In this document: positions 41,883-50,537 of the stretch, one piece after another | How positions within the stretch are numbered: the first letter of the stretch is position 1 | Layout: the number at the start of each line of letters is the position of its first letter | DNA from: [Clostridium] leptum DSM 753 | Lineage (GTDB): Bacteria; Bacillota; Clostridia; Oscillospirales; Acutalibacteraceae | Length of the DNA: 64,000 bases | Direction: 5' to 3' | NCBI GenBank assembly: GCA_000154345.1 | Contig: DS480350.1 | Span: 310,001-374,000, forward strand | Notes under the pieces: model-generated | What the model was told of the DNA's origin: nothing | Database searches by the model: none | The model's input: the letters and a program-made list of their open reading frames with translations, nothing else | Made by a program: the position numbers and the translations under genes

Positions 41883-42154
41883 CGCTATATGGCTCTGGAC
41901 GCCCTTTCAAAAGCGCCTGAATTTTCTCTTAGCATTTTTATCTCTGCGGCGAATTTTTAAAGAACCCTTGGGCCAGCGGCGGCCTTTGTTGTGAAGCCCC
42001 GCCCATTCTCCGCCGGCGGCCTGCTTTTAGAAAGCTGAGCTAAAATATCATCTGAATGCTCCGGAACCTTTGCGTCAATACTTCCGCGCTGGTGTGCCAG
42101 TGAAAACCCCAAAGCCCGGTTTTCCGCTGAGAAAATTCCGGTATGAGAATCCGC
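41883..42154. other. Intergenic stretch downstream of proS
   Basis: About 270 bases, GC-rich, no gene, terminator or known RNA seen; convergent with the 91-aa minus-strand gene. Confidence 0.45.
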
Positions 42155-42430
42155 TTAAGCCCACAGCCTATTCCAGCGGGCTTTCACCACGCCGGCGAGC
42201 CTGCTGAACACATTGGAAACCGCCTGGGGATTCGCCCGGCCGCTGATAAAAATAGCGGTTGGGCCGTCGGCGCCGCCGATGATACCAATGCTGCCGGCCT
42301 CTTTCGGCCTGCCGATGATCTTGATGCTGTGCTGTTTGCCGCAAACGCGGTTGGAAACGGCCTCGCCCAGTCTCAGGATCAAAGCCGTGACGGCCACCAT
42401 GCCGGCGGCTTTACAAAGAAATTTAAACAT
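42155..42430 (-). CDS. Small membrane protein with GGADGPTAIF motif (91 aa)
   Basis: 91 residues from ATG 42430, which follows AGAGGTAGTTGCG; an upstream in-frame extension has no better site. One N-terminal helix (about 7-25), a short basic linker, then GSIGIIGGADGPTAIFISG (residues 46-64), the canonical signature of Na+-pump decarboxylase beta subunits, then a basic amphipathic C-terminus (VFSRLAGVVKARWNRLW). The whole decarboxylase fold is absent. It is monocistronic, with no neighbour of related function. It shares the motif with the HAAS protein at 6163-6669. Function unknown; a Na+- or protein-binding mimic is possible. Confidence 0.8.
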   Translation of the reverse strand: MFKFLCKAAGMVAVTALILRLGEAVSNRVCGKQHSIKIIGRPKEAGSIGIIGGADGPTAIFISGRANPQAVSNVFSRLAGVVKARWNRLWA

Positions 42431-42739
42431 CGCAACTACCTCTTTTCGTATTATTTTCTGCCTGTTCGGCTTTGCGTTCAAGCCTCTGGCTCCAGCCTTT
42501 TGAAAGGTCCGATTTCGATCTTTGAACCGGCCATGGGCCTTCGCCTGGAATTTTCTGCGGGGCCTGCCTAAATTTGTCATAGCTTTGGTGCGGCTGGCCT
42601 TTTCCGCTCGGCTTTAATTTTATTACTTAAACCCGTTATAAGCCGCCGCTTATATTTTAAACGAAAGACAGCTTATGAAACTGTATACCTATTACTATAA
42701 TGGATTTTAAAGGTTTGTCAAATACAAAAAAACGGAGGG
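42431..42739. other. Divergent intergenic region
   Basis: About 310 bases between the motif protein (minus) and the decarboxylase (plus). A TATAAT box at about 42695 with a poor -35 (TTATGA, 17-base spacer) may serve the plus-strand gene. Confidence 0.4.
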
Positions 42740-44074
42740 ATGTTTTTGGAAACGCCTTTATACACCGCGTTGACGGATTATCAAAAAAAGAAGTACGCAT
42801 CCTTTCATACGCCCGGGCATAAAAATACAATAAGTTTTTTAAAATATAATCTATACGATTTGGATTTTACGGAACTGCCGGACACCGACAGCTTATTTGA
42901 AGCGGAGGGCTGTATTCTAAAAGCGGAGCAGACTGCGGCAAAGGCGTTTTCTACACTACTTTGCGTATTATCTGCCGGCGGCTGTACAATGTGTATCCAA
43001 GGGATGCTCCGGCTGGCGGCGCCCAGCGGGGGAAAGCTGGTGTGCAGCAGGATCATCCATCGTTCCGCCGTGAATACCATGGCCCTTCTGGGAATCGACC
43101 CCGTTTGGGTAATGCCGGAACCGAACGCGGGAGAGGGGCTTGCCGGGCGGATTACGCCGGAAGGCGTCCGCAGAGCCTTGGAGAAAAATCCGGAGGCGAA
43201 AGGGGTCTACCTTACCAGTCCTGATTATTACGGGGTGATTTGTGATATTCAAGGGATCGCCTGCGTATGTAAGGAATATGGGGTGCCGCTGTTGGTAGAC
43301 AACGCTCACGGCGCCCATTTGGGCTATTTATCGGAAAACCTTCATCCCATCCATTTGGGAGCCTCTATGGCCGCCTGCTCGGCGCATAAGACGCTGCCGG
43401 TGCTGACCGGCGGAGCCTGGCTTCAGATCAACGACAGCCGTTATCTGGAGGGAGTAAAGGAAGCTATGAGCCTGTTCGGCTCCACCAGCCCGTCCTATCC
43501 GGTGATGGCCTCTCTTGATTTGTGCCGGGCCTGGCTTGAGGAGGAGGGGCAGAAGGCCTTTCAAACACTGGAACGCCGGGTTGGGGCGGTGAAGAAGCTG
43601 GCGGCGGCAAAGGGCCTCGGTATACCGGAGGGCCTGACAGACCCGGTCCGAATCACCCTTAATACCGCAAAGATTGGCCTGACCGGGCAGAAAGCGGCTC
43701 AGGGCTTCCGGGAATGCGGCGTGGAGCCTGAATATGCCGACGACGGCTTTGTGGTGCTGATCCCCTCTCCTTTCAATACAGAGGAGGAGTTCCTAAGGGT
43801 CGAGCGGGCGATTGAGTCCATGCCCGTGGGGGCTCCTCTTGCCATCGGGCGGCGGATTCCGCCGGTTTCGGGGCAGGCGGTTTCCCCCAGAAAGGCGGTG
43901 CTTTCTCCAAGCGAGGAGGTTCCAATGAATCTGGCGGTAGGCAGAATCGCGGCCCGGGCCTCTTGTCCTTGTCCGCCGGGAGTGCCGGTGGTGATGCCGG
44001 GCGAGGTGATTTCGGAAAAAGCGGCGGAGTTTCTAATTAGGTATGGCTTTTCTTCGGCAAAAGTGCTAAAATAA
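42740..44074 (+). CDS. Orn/Lys/Arg decarboxylase family protein (YaaO-like)
   Basis: PLP-dependent decarboxylase, 444 residues. Features: SFHTPGHK at the start, VLSAGGCTMCIQGML, the LVDNAHGAHLGYL region and the PLP-lysine in SAHKTLPVLTGGAWL. It probably makes a polyamine precursor (cadaverine, putrescine or agmatine), but the substrate is not set by sequence. Its position before darA-holB-ricT matches the Bacillus yaaO-tmk-yaaQ(darA)-yaaR-holB-yaaT order, here without tmk and yaaR. Start follows ACGGAGGG. Confidence 0.92.
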   Translation: MFLETPLYTALTDYQKKKYASFHTPGHKNTISFLKYNLYDLDFTELPDTDSLFEAEGCILKAEQTAAKAFSTLLCVLSAGGCTMCIQGMLRLAAPSGGKLVCSRIIHRSAVNTMALLGIDPVWVMPEPNAGEGLAGRITPEGVRRALEKNPEAKGVYLTSPDYYGVICDIQGIACVCKEYGVPLLVDNAHGAHLGYLSENLHPIHLGASMAACSAHKTLPVLTGGAWLQINDSRYLEGVKEAMSLFGSTSPSYPVMASLDLCRAWLEEEGQKAFQTLERRVGAVKKLAAAKGLGIPEGLTDPVRITLNTAKIGLTGQKAAQGFRECGVEPEYADDGFVVLIPSPFNTEEEFLRVERAIESMPVGAPLAIGRRIPPVSGQAVSPRKAVLSPSEEVPMNLAVGRIAARASCPCPPGVPVVMPGEVISEKAAEFLIRYGFSSAKVLK

Positions 44075-44125
44075 AAAGGGAAGGCTTCCTTCCCTTTGAA
44101 ACAACTAAGATAGGGGGATTTCTCT

Positions 44126-44449
44126 ATGAAGCTAGTACTTGCGATTGTAAGCAATGACGATAGCGCCGCGGTTTCCAGCGCGTTGACCAGAAACGGATTC
44201 CAGGTAACTAAATTAGCCACCACAGGCGGCTTTCTCATGGCGGGCAACACCACGTTTTTGACTGGTGTGGAGGATGAACAGGTGGATAAGGTTCTGGAGG
44301 TCATTGCGGAGAAAAGCAGCAAGCGGACCCAGATCGTTCCCAGCACCACCACGGCGGATGTGGGGATGTACTCCGCGTTCCCGGTACAGGTCACTGTGGG
44401 CGGCGCTACTGTGTTTGTCCTGAACGTTGAGCGGTACGAAAAGGTTTAA
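44126..44449 (+). CDS. darA: Cyclic di-AMP receptor (PII-like)
   Basis: 107-residue trimeric PII-like protein that binds c-di-AMP (DarA/PstA/YaaQ). Visible: MKLVLAIVSNDDSAAVSSAL, the ATTGGFLMAGNTTFLTGVED loop and GGATVFVLNVERYEKV. Its downstream target is not known in most bacteria. Starts after GATAGGGGGATTTCTCT. It lies 10 bases before holB, so it is in one transcript with holB and ricT. Confidence 0.95.
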   Translation: MKLVLAIVSNDDSAAVSSALTRNGFQVTKLATTGGFLMAGNTTFLTGVEDEQVDKVLEVIAEKSSKRTQIVPSTTTADVGMYSAFPVQVTVGGATVFVLNVERYEKV

Positions 44450-44459
44450 CGGACGAATC

Positions 44460-45260
44460 ATGGAATATCATTTGTCCCATGCGATGATTTTAGAGGGCCC
44501 TGATCCGGAGGCGAATCTGGCTCTGGCAGAGAAGCTGGCCCAGCAGGCGGTCTGTACCGCCGGGGGCCGGCGTCCCTGCGGCGTATGCAGAGATTGTGTG
44601 AAGGCCGCGGGCGGCAGCCATCCGGATATCGCCGTTTACGGCGGCAAAGGGGGAAGCCGTTCCTTTCACGTGGAGGAGGTCCGGCAGATCCGGGACTCTG
44701 CCGCGGTAATGCCCAACGAGGCCCAGGCCAAGGTTTATATCCTGGATGGAGCCGACCATATGACGGAGCAGGCCCAAAACGCCTTGCTAAAGGTGTTGGA
44801 GGAGCCGCCGTCCTACGTGATATTTTTGCTGACCTGCGGGGCGGCGTCCTCACTGCTGCCCACTGTCCGTTCCCGGGCGCAGATTTTCCGCGTCCAGAAG
44901 GAGGACAATCCTCAGACGGAGGAAAGCGAGGCGTTTTTGCTGGCGGAAAGCATGGCCAAGGCCGTTCCATCCGCCAGAGAGTATGATTTGGTTTCCAAAA
45001 CGGGAACGCTAACCAAAGATAAGGAGCTTTTCCGCGCCGTGCTGAAAGAATTAGCATTGATTTTTCGAGACGCCTGCGCTTTGGCCGCGGGCGGGGAAAG
45101 CCAGGTTACAGCGTCGCAGGCCGCCGGCTACCTTGCCCAGCGGCTCACCCGAAAAAAGCTGATGGCTTTGCTGGAAGCGGTGCTGGAAGCCCAGGCTATG
45201 CTGGAAAGGAATGTAAATCAAACCCTTCTCGCCGCCTGGATGTGCGCGAAATTAAAATAA
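44460..45260 (+). CDS. holB: DNA polymerase III delta' subunit
   Basis: Clamp-loader subunit, 266 residues from ATG 44460 (MEYHLSHAMILEGP). The zinc-binding module C-x8-C-x2-C-x2-C is seen in CTAGGRRPCGVCRDC, and MTEQAQNALLKVLEEPPSYVIFLL is the family's sensor-1 area. The Walker A loop is replaced (EGPDPEANLALAEK lacks GKT), so it is a non-ATPase delta' as expected. Ribosome site is weak; coupling with darA is likely. Confidence 0.92.
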   Translation: MEYHLSHAMILEGPDPEANLALAEKLAQQAVCTAGGRRPCGVCRDCVKAAGGSHPDIAVYGGKGGSRSFHVEEVRQIRDSAAVMPNEAQAKVYILDGADHMTEQAQNALLKVLEEPPSYVIFLLTCGAASSLLPTVRSRAQIFRVQKEDNPQTEESEAFLLAESMAKAVPSAREYDLVSKTGTLTKDKELFRAVLKELALIFRDACALAAGGESQVTASQAAGYLAQRLTRKKLMALLEAVLEAQAMLERNVNQTLLAAWMCAKLK

Positions 45261-45271
45261 CGGAGGTAAGA

Positions 45272-46138
45272 ATGGCGGAAGTAATTGGAGTTCGGTTCAA
45301 GGAGGTAGGCAAGGTCTACTATTTTGATCCAAACGGCATTCAAATGAAAAAAGGCGATATGGCCATTGTGGAAACTGCCCGCGGTGTGGAATGCGGCGAG
45401 GTCGCGATGGAAAATCGTGAGATAGAGGATAAGGATATCGTTCATCCCCTGAAAAAAATGATTCGCAAGGCTACCCAGGGAGATCTCAAAAAGGTGGAGG
45501 AGAACCGGAAAAAGGAACGGCACGCCTTTGAGATTTGCGAAAAGAAAATTCTGGATCACAAGCTGGAAATGAAGCTGGTGGATGTAGAGTACACCTTTGA
45601 CAACAATAAAATACTGTTTTATTTCACTGCCGACGGCCGGGTGGATTTCCGGGAGCTGGTGAAGGATTTGGCTTCTGTGTTCCGCACCAGGATCGAGCTG
45701 AGACAGATCGGCGTGCGGGACGAGGCGAAAATGATGGGCGGCCTGGGAATCTGCGGCAGGCCTTTCTGCTGCACCTCTTTTTTAGGAGAGTTTCAGCCGG
45801 TATCCATTAAAATGGCGAAGGAGCAAGGGCTTTCCCTGAATCCGGTAAAGATTTCCGGAACATGCGGCAGATTGATGTGCTGCCTGAAATATGAGCAGGC
45901 GGCCTATTCTGATCTGCTGAGAACCACGCCGAAAAACGGCGCGGTGGTAAATACCCCGGAGGGCCGGGGCGTGGTGGTGGATGTGAACCTTCTCACCGGG
46001 ATGCTGAAGGTGAGGATGGATCGGGCGCCGGAGGCTGCGCCGATGTCCTTCCATGCCAAGCAGGTCAAGGTTATCAAGGATTCTCAGATCAAGGTGGCGA
46101 AAGAGGAAGTGGAGAAGCTGAAGGATCTGGAGGGTTAG
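45272..46138 (+). CDS. ricT: PSP1-domain regulatory protein (RicT/YaaT)
   Basis: 288 residues beginning MAEVIGVRFKEVGKVYYFDP. The PSP1 C-terminal domain with the Cys cluster GICGRPFCCTSFLGEF and CGRLMCCLKYEQ marks RicT/YaaT, which with RicA/RicF forms an Fe-S complex affecting RNase Y and development in Bacillus. Start after CGGAGGTAAGA; located right behind holB, the Bacillus-like position. Confidence 0.93.
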   Translation: MAEVIGVRFKEVGKVYYFDPNGIQMKKGDMAIVETARGVECGEVAMENREIEDKDIVHPLKKMIRKATQGDLKKVEENRKKERHAFEICEKKILDHKLEMKLVDVEYTFDNNKILFYFTADGRVDFRELVKDLASVFRTRIELRQIGVRDEAKMMGGLGICGRPFCCTSFLGEFQPVSIKMAKEQGLSLNPVKISGTCGRLMCCLKYEQAAYSDLLRTTPKNGAVVNTPEGRGVVVDVNLLTGMLKVRMDRAPEAAPMSFHAKQVKVIKDSQIKVAKEEVEKLKDLEG

Positions 46139-46175
46139 TAACAGATTTTTCAACAGGAATTTACAAAAAAAGTAG

Positions 46176-46203
46176 TTGCTTTTTTAGAATCACATGATAC
46201 AAT
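46176..46203 (+). promoter_or_regulatory. Ferredoxin promoter
   Basis: TTGCTT, 16-base spacer ending in TGA, TACAAT (extended -10), 33 bases before the ferredoxin start. Confidence 0.7.
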
Positions 46204-46235
46204 AGAGATGATAAAAAGAAGGAGGTGTCTCTTTT

Positions 46236-46406
46236 ATGGCATACAAGATTTCTGATGAATGTATTTCCTGCGGCGCGTGCGAGGCTGGCTGCCCGGTAAA
46301 CGCAATTTCCGAGGGCGACGGCAAATACGTAATCGACGCCGATACCTGCATCGATTGTGGCGCTTGCGCGGATGCTTGCCCGGTGGGCGCTCCCCAGGCG
46401 GAATAA
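46236..46406 (+). CDS. 2[4Fe-4S] ferredoxin
   Basis: 56-residue clostridial-type ferredoxin below common length cut-offs. Two CxxCxxCxxxCP clusters: CISCGACEAGCP and CIDCGACADACP. Begins MAYKISDE. AAGGAGGTGTCTCTTTT precedes the ATG. An own promoter and the terminator at 46430-46453 make a single-gene unit. It is a likely electron acceptor for ferredoxin-linked enzymes such as IorAB and other oxidoreductases of this cell. Confidence 0.96.
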   Translation: MAYKISDECISCGACEAGCPVNAISEGDGKYVIDADTCIDCGACADACPVGAPQAE

Positions 46407-46429
46407 TTAGGTACATGAAGAAAAAGGCG

Positions 46430-46453
46430 AGGCGGGTTTGCCCCGCCTTTTTT
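46430..46453 (+). terminator. Ferredoxin terminator
   Basis: AGGCGGG-TTTGC-CCCGCCT followed by TTTTT. Confidence 0.85.
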
Positions 46454-46476
46454 CTATCGGAAAGGGGGAGCGAAAG

Positions 46477-47217
46477 ATGTTTCGCTGGGGCGAGCATTTG
46501 GAAGCGCTGGGCAACGGCGTTTCCGTTTTGGTCAACGAAACCCACCATTTCGGAACCGACACCATCCTTTTGGCGGACTTTTGCCTCCCGGTGAAAGGGA
46601 AGCAGGCGGTGGAGCTGGGAGCGGGATGCGGGGCGATTTCCATGATCTGGCTTAGAGAACAGCCTCCCGCCCACATTACCGCAGTGGAAATTCAGGAGGA
46701 AGCCGTGGACCTGCTGCGCCGCACGGTAAAATATAATGAAAAAGAGGAGCTGGTGACGGTGCTCCGGGAGGATCTGCGGCAGCTGCAAGGGAAGCTGCCG
46801 ATGGGCGCCATGGACTTGGTGGCCTGTAACCCGCCCTATAAAACCGTGGGAGCGGGTTTGGTCAATGCGGAGGAGGGAAAAAGGATTGCCAGGCATGAGG
46901 TGGCCTGCACCATCGAGGATGTGTGTCTCAGCGCTGCGGGGCTGCTGAAATACGGCGGAAGCCTATTCCTCTGCCACCGGGTTGAGCGGATGTGCGACGT
47001 GATAGAGGCCATGCGGGAAGCGGGTCTGGAGCCGAAGCGGATGCGGCTTGTTCAGCAGAGGGCGGAAAAGCCTGCTAAGCTGTTTCTTTTAGAGGGCAAA
47101 AAGGGCGGAAGGCCCGGGCTTGTGATGGAGCCGGTTTTGCTGATCGAGGATGAAACAGGAGCTTACAGCGGCGAGATGAAGCGGATTTACGGCAGCTACC
47201 GAAAGGAGCAGGAATGA
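46477..47217 (+). CDS. trmN6: tRNA1(Val) N6-adenine methyltransferase family
   Basis: 246 residues starting MFRWGEHLEALGNGVSVLVNE. SAM-binding AVELGAGCGAISMIWL near residue 45 and the catalytic CNPPYKTVGAG near 127 are the N6-adenine methyltransferase motifs. Start chosen at 46477 after AAAGGGGGAGCGAAAG; upstream frames would enter the terminator of the ferredoxin. It lies before rsmI, the usual Firmicute order. The 269 bases in between (47218-47486) hold no gene. Confidence 0.9.
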   Translation: MFRWGEHLEALGNGVSVLVNETHHFGTDTILLADFCLPVKGKQAVELGAGCGAISMIWLREQPPAHITAVEIQEEAVDLLRRTVKYNEKEELVTVLREDLRQLQGKLPMGAMDLVACNPPYKTVGAGLVNAEEGKRIARHEVACTIEDVCLSAAGLLKYGGSLFLCHRVERMCDVIEAMREAGLEPKRMRLVQQRAEKPAKLFLLEGKKGGRPGLVMEPVLLIEDETGAYSGEMKRIYGSYRKEQE

Positions 47218-47486
47218 ATTTTGCGCAAAGGATCTCGCAGGAGGGCACCGCCGTCAGAAAAGCGAAGCGGCACGGTATGAGAGGCGCGGCGGAATTGGCA
47301 GTACGAAATTAACAGCGCGGGTCTGCCCGCTGTTTTCAAGGATAGCCGCCGCTTTGCGCTGACGGAACAAGGATCATGCCCTGGGCTGCGGCGGTTTGGA
47401 TTTTTCACAGCGGGAGCTGGAATGGACTTCCTTGAAAGGAAGCAAATACACAAAAGGCCGGACGCGGCCTTTACCGGAGGAAGAAA

Positions 47487-48323
47487 ATGAGCGGAATACT
47501 AACGGTAGTGGGAACGCCCCTTGGGAATTTGGGGGACATGTCTCCCAGAGCGGTGGAAGCCCTGCGCCAAGCGGACTTTATTGCGGCGGAGGATACCAGG
47601 GTGACGCTGAAGCTGCTGAATCATTTTGAAATCAAAAAGCCCATGATCAGCTATTTTGAGCACAACCGGAAATTTCACGGAGAGCTGATCTGCCAAAAAA
47701 TAGAGGCCGGGGAGAACTGCGCGCTGGTTTCCGACGCGGGAATGCCCGCGATTTCTGATCCGGGGGAGGACCTGGTGCGGCTTTGCGGAGAGCGGGGGAT
47801 CACCGTCAGCGTGGTGCCCGGGCCAAGCGCCCTCATCGCGGCACTGGCGGTTTCCGGTCTGCCGACGGGAAGATTTACCTTTGAGGGCTTTCTATCCACG
47901 AATAAAAAGAGCCGGAGAGACCATTTGGAGCAGGTGAAAAACGAAACCCGCACCATGATCTTTTACGAGGCGCCCCATAAGCTCCACGCCTGCCTGCGGG
48001 ATATGTACGCCGCCTGGGGAGACCGGAGGATTGCGGTGGTGCATGAGCTGACGAAGATCCACGAGGAGGTCATACGCACCACGTTAAAGGCGGCGGCGGC
48101 CCGGTATTCCGAGGGGAACATCAAGGGAGAATTTGTTCTGGTCATCGAGGGGGCCAAGCCAGAGGAGCTCCAGGAGGGGTACACCCTGGAGCAGGCGGTG
48201 GAAATCGCCGCCGGACTAATGCGGGAGCAAGGGATGTCCGCGTCTGAGGCGGCAAAAACAGCTTCCCAGCAGACCGGGCTGAAAAAGGGCGATATCTATA
48301 AAGGGGCGCTGGCCTTGAAATGA
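47487..48323 (+). CDS. rsmI: 16S rRNA (cytidine1402-2'-O)-methyltransferase
   Basis: 278 residues. Tetrapyrrole-methylase fold: TVVGTPLGNLGDMSPRAV at the start, AAEDTRVTLKLLNHF, SDAGMPAISDPGEDLV and the SAM area VPGPSALIAALAVSGLP. Methylates the P-site of 16S rRNA. GGAGGAAGAAA precedes the ATG. Strong terminator downstream. Confidence 0.96.
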   Translation: MSGILTVVGTPLGNLGDMSPRAVEALRQADFIAAEDTRVTLKLLNHFEIKKPMISYFEHNRKFHGELICQKIEAGENCALVSDAGMPAISDPGEDLVRLCGERGITVSVVPGPSALIAALAVSGLPTGRFTFEGFLSTNKKSRRDHLEQVKNETRTMIFYEAPHKLHACLRDMYAAWGDRRIAVVHELTKIHEEVIRTTLKAAAARYSEGNIKGEFVLVIEGAKPEELQEGYTLEQAVEIAAGLMREQGMSASEAAKTASQQTGLKKGDIYKGALALK

Positions 48324-48414
48324 TGTTTAAAAGAATATAATTCAGGCTGTGAAGGGCTTGTCATTGAGATAGGCATACCAGCGGGATTAGCTTATCCAAT
48401 ATCACGGAAAAGAG

Positions 48415-48463
48415 AAAAGCTGTAAGGCAAACTAAGTTCTGAATGCCTTACAGCTTTTTTTAT
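48415..48463. terminator. Terminator between rsmI and the convergent gene
   Basis: AAAAGCTGTAAGGC...GCCTTACAGCTTTT, 14-bp stem, T run. Confidence 0.9.
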
Positions 48464-49119
48464 TATCTTTTTTTCTTAGGCTTGGGCTTATAGACCTTAA
48501 TATTGGTTTTCGTGCCTTCCGGGGCGTAAAATTTCATCTGCCAGCCCTCACGGTAAATCAGCACGTTGTCCGGCAGGTTATGAAGAGCCATGGCGTCGTT
48601 CACCGGATGATAGCAGGCCAGCAGGCTGGGAAGCTGGAACAGCAGAAACATCCAGAAAAACGGGCCGGAGCCGGTGCAGGCCATGCCGATAAAAAAACCG
48701 GCGGTGAACAGAACGGGCGGCAGGAGCAAATAAACATAAAAGGTCTTTTTGGTCCAGTAAAATTCTTTGATGCTGGCTACCGGAGCCATGGGGCGAAAAC
48801 GGTATTTTAAGCGTTTCCCCTTGGAAACCACGGCGCAGCAAATCAAACGGACCAGCTCGTGGAGGTTCCACATCAGCAGCATCCCAAGCAGAACCGCGGC
48901 CAGGAAGGCCAACTGCTTCGGGGTGTCGATCAGGCCGGGTACCGCCAGAGTGAATTCCACGCCGCCTAAAACGATGGGGAAAGCGACCAGCAGAATATCG
49001 ATAAAAAAAGCGGCCACGAACAGAATTACCGCCATCGGTCCCGGACTGCGGCGGTCGATAAGATAAACCGGAGTATAATCAACCGGCAGGGTTCTTACGC
49101 ATTTCACTTCGTTTTCCAT
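48463..49119 (-). CDS. DUF3267-like membrane protein with a broken HExxH
   Basis: 218 residues with four to five membrane helices and a basic tail (VYKPKPKKKR). It resembles DUF3267 putative zinc metallopeptidases: a TM helix runs into NLHELVRLICCAVVSKGKRLKYRF (residues 85-108), and the C-terminal YHPVNDAMALHNLPDNVLIYREGW is typical. In the family the motif is HELIHG, HExxH; here the second His is Arg91, so zinc chemistry is unlikely. Probably a membrane pseudo-protease with a structural or binding role. Located convergent to rsmI and upstream-adjacent to ychF (same strand). Confidence 0.72.
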   Translation of the reverse strand: MENEVKCVRTLPVDYTPVYLIDRRSPGPMAVILFVAAFFIDILLVAFPIVLGGVEFTLAVPGLIDTPKQLAFLAAVLLGMLLMWNLHELVRLICCAVVSKGKRLKYRFRPMAPVASIKEFYWTKKTFYVYLLLPPVLFTAGFFIGMACTGSGPFFWMFLLFQLPSLLACYHPVNDAMALHNLPDNVLIYREGWQMKFYAPEGTKTNIKVYKPKPKKKR

Positions 49120-49130
49120 GTTGTCACTCC

Positions 49131-50225
49131 TTATACGTTAAACCGGAACAGAACCACGTCGCCATCCTGCATGACGTATTCCTTGCCCTCGGAACGAACC
49201 AGTCCCTTCTCCTTAGCGGCGGCTATAGAGCCGTTGTCTAGAAGCTCCTGATAGCCGATGACCTCCGCCCGGATAAAGCCGCGCTCAAAATCGGAATGAA
49301 TTTTGCCGGCGGCCTGGGGAGCCTTTGTGCCTTTTTTAATGGTCCAGGCCCGAACCTCCGGCTGTCCGGCGGTCAGATAGGAAATCAGTCCCAGTAAAGA
49401 ATAGCAGGCCCGGATCAGCCGGTCCAGGCCGGACTCCGTCAGCCCCATATCGCTGAGGAACAGTTCCTTTTCCTCCGGCTCCATTCCGGCGATCTCCGCC
49501 TCGATTTCCGCGCAGATCGGCAGCACGCCGGCGTGCTCAGAAGCGGCGATGTCCGCCACCACCTTATAGTAGGGGTTCCCCTCAATGCCGTTTTTAAAAT
49601 CATCCTCGCTCATATTGGCGGCGTAAATGATAGGCTTGTTGGTCAGCAGCGCCACGGAAGAAAGCCACTCGCCTTCCTCCTCGTTACACTCCACAGAGCG
49701 GGCGGGCCTGCCCTGGTTTAAGGTATCCTTTACCCGCTGAAAGAAGTCATACTCTCCCTGGTATTTTTTATCCGCCTTTATCATTTTCAGCGTTTTGTCC
49801 ATGCGGCGGTCCAGCATCTCGATGTCGGAGAGGATCAGCTCCAGGTTGATCGTCTCGATGTCCCGGGCGGGATCAATGCTGCCCTCTACATGAACGATAT
49901 CGTCATTTTCAAAGCAGCGGACCACGTGGACGATAGCGTCCACCTCCCGGATGTTGGAAAGGAACTTATTGCCCAGGCCCTCGCCCTTGGAGGCGCCCTT
50001 TACCAGACCGGCGATATCCACAAATTCAATCACAGCCGGGGTCACCTTCACCGGATGGTAAAGCTCCGCCAGCTTGTCCAGCCGCGGATCCGGCACCGCC
50101 ACGACGCCTACATTGGGTTCAATGGTGCAAAAGGGATAGTTGGCCGATTGGGCGCCGGCGTTGGTAATCGCGTTAAAAAGGGTGGACTTGCCCACGTTAG
50201 GCAAACCGACAATACCTAGCTTCAT
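49131..50225 (-). CDS. ychF: Ribosome-associated ATPase/GTPase YchF
   Basis: 364 residues. Walker A GLPNVGKSTLFNAI at 6-19 and ANMSE in place of NKxD, the Obg-family YchF trademark that favours ATP; TGS domain at the C-terminus. Binds the 70S ribosome and peroxide-stress factors. Full length. No strong terminator before the DUF3267-like gene, so the two may be co-transcribed. Confidence 0.96.
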   Translation of the reverse strand: MKLGIVGLPNVGKSTLFNAITNAGAQSANYPFCTIEPNVGVVAVPDPRLDKLAELYHPVKVTPAVIEFVDIAGLVKGASKGEGLGNKFLSNIREVDAIVHVVRCFENDDIVHVEGSIDPARDIETINLELILSDIEMLDRRMDKTLKMIKADKKYQGEYDFFQRVKDTLNQGRPARSVECNEEEGEWLSSVALLTNKPIIYAANMSEDDFKNGIEGNPYYKVVADIAASEHAGVLPICAEIEAEIAGMEPEEKELFLSDMGLTESGLDRLIRACYSLLGLISYLTAGQPEVRAWTIKKGTKAPQAAGKIHSDFERGFIRAEVIGYQELLDNGSIAAAKEKGLVRSEGKEYVMQDGDVVLFRFNV

Positions 50226-50537
50226 ATGGTAAAACGACCTTTCGAGTTATTACTGATTTCTATTATAGTGATTTTCCGGGGCGGAAGCAACCAAAGAAAA
50301 GGAATTTACTCCCGGACGCTGAAAAATTTACGCTTTATTCAAAGCTTTTCTGTTCCTATCGGCCGCAGGCAGCCCCCTGCCGCCGGAAAGAGCTGCTTGT
50401 CACGGCTCAAATGAGGCCCAGCGGCCTGCCTTTTGCGATATACTGGAAAAGGCGGGACGCCAAACCCAGCCTGCCGTTTTATCTCTTGCTTTCTCCGCCG
50501 GAAAAGCAAGGCTGGCCGGTAAGGAAACAGGGCCGGC
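50226..50537. other. Intergenic stretch between ychF and tex
   Basis: About 310 bases, both neighbours on the minus strand. Short G/C-rich inverted repeats, no gene or known RNA; the ychF promoter probably lies here. Confidence 0.45.

Noticed and set aside
44460..45260. Broken clamp-loader ATPase
   Set aside because: Missing Walker A is normal for delta' (HolB), so not a defect.
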